From: Bacillota bacterium
GTDB taxonomy: Bacteria; Bacillota; Clostridia; Lachnospirales; Cellulosilyticaceae
DNA: 6,213 nt
Reading direction: 5' to 3'
Assembly (NCBI GenBank): GCA_023415525.1
Contig: JAEZKI010000424.1
Coordinates: 1 to 6,213, forward strand
Each line of letters starts with the position of its first letter. Position 1 is the first letter of the stretch. The translations under genes were made by a program, and so were the position numbers. Shown here one piece after another: positions 5,633-6,213 of this stretch. Under the pieces are notes generated by a model. The model was not told where the DNA came from, searched no databases, and saw only the letters and a list, made by a program, of their open reading frames with translations.

Positions 5633-6213
<581 letters not shown>

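Overview
The window comes from a low-GC Gram-positive bacterium, most likely a member of the Clostridia. Signs are AT-rich DNA, strong AGGAGG-type ribosome binding sites, sigma-A-like promoters, a CIRCE-controlled groESL operon, a yybP-ykoY type riboswitch and a DUF6062-like protein. The genus cannot be fixed from this sequence alone.

Layout: (1) 1-308 holds a small CsoR/FrmR-family metal-responsive repressor, with a C/G-tract inverted repeat just upstream that looks like an autoregulatory operator. (2) 309-619 is a long leader: a TATAAT promoter, a yybP-ykoY (Mn2+) riboswitch aptamer and a continuous 24-bp terminator hairpin that shares bases with the aptamer P1 stem. (3) 620-3232 encodes a complete P2A-type cation ATPase (SERCA/PMCA-like). 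Its riboswitch and its single intact ion site argue for Mn2+ (or Mn2+/Ca2+) export. (4) 3249-3314 is a REP-like palindromic repeat (A - A' - A) between the convergent ATPase and DUF6062 genes, probably also a bidirectional terminator. (5) 3317-4081 (minus strand) is a DUF6062-like cytosolic protein with a duplicated CxxC...CxxH motif. (6) 4211-5086 is an OGG1-type 8-oxoguanine DNA glycosylase/AP lyase, divergent from the DUF6062 gene. (7) 5087-5337 is an A-rich spacer leading into a promoter and a perfect CIRCE operator. (8) 5338-6213 holds groES and the first 185 codons of groEL, cut by the window edge.

The genes form separate transcription units rather than one operon. The shared theme is metal and stress homeostasis: a Cu(I)-type sensor, a Mn2+-controlled efflux pump, a probable metal-binding protein, oxidative DNA repair and the heat-shock chaperonin. 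That theme is an inference from proximity. No CRISPR array, insertion sequence, tRNA or rRNA was seen. The points most worth following up are the riboswitch-ATPase pair with its mutually exclusive folds, the duplicated Cys/His module in the DUF6062 protein, and the REP-like repeat.
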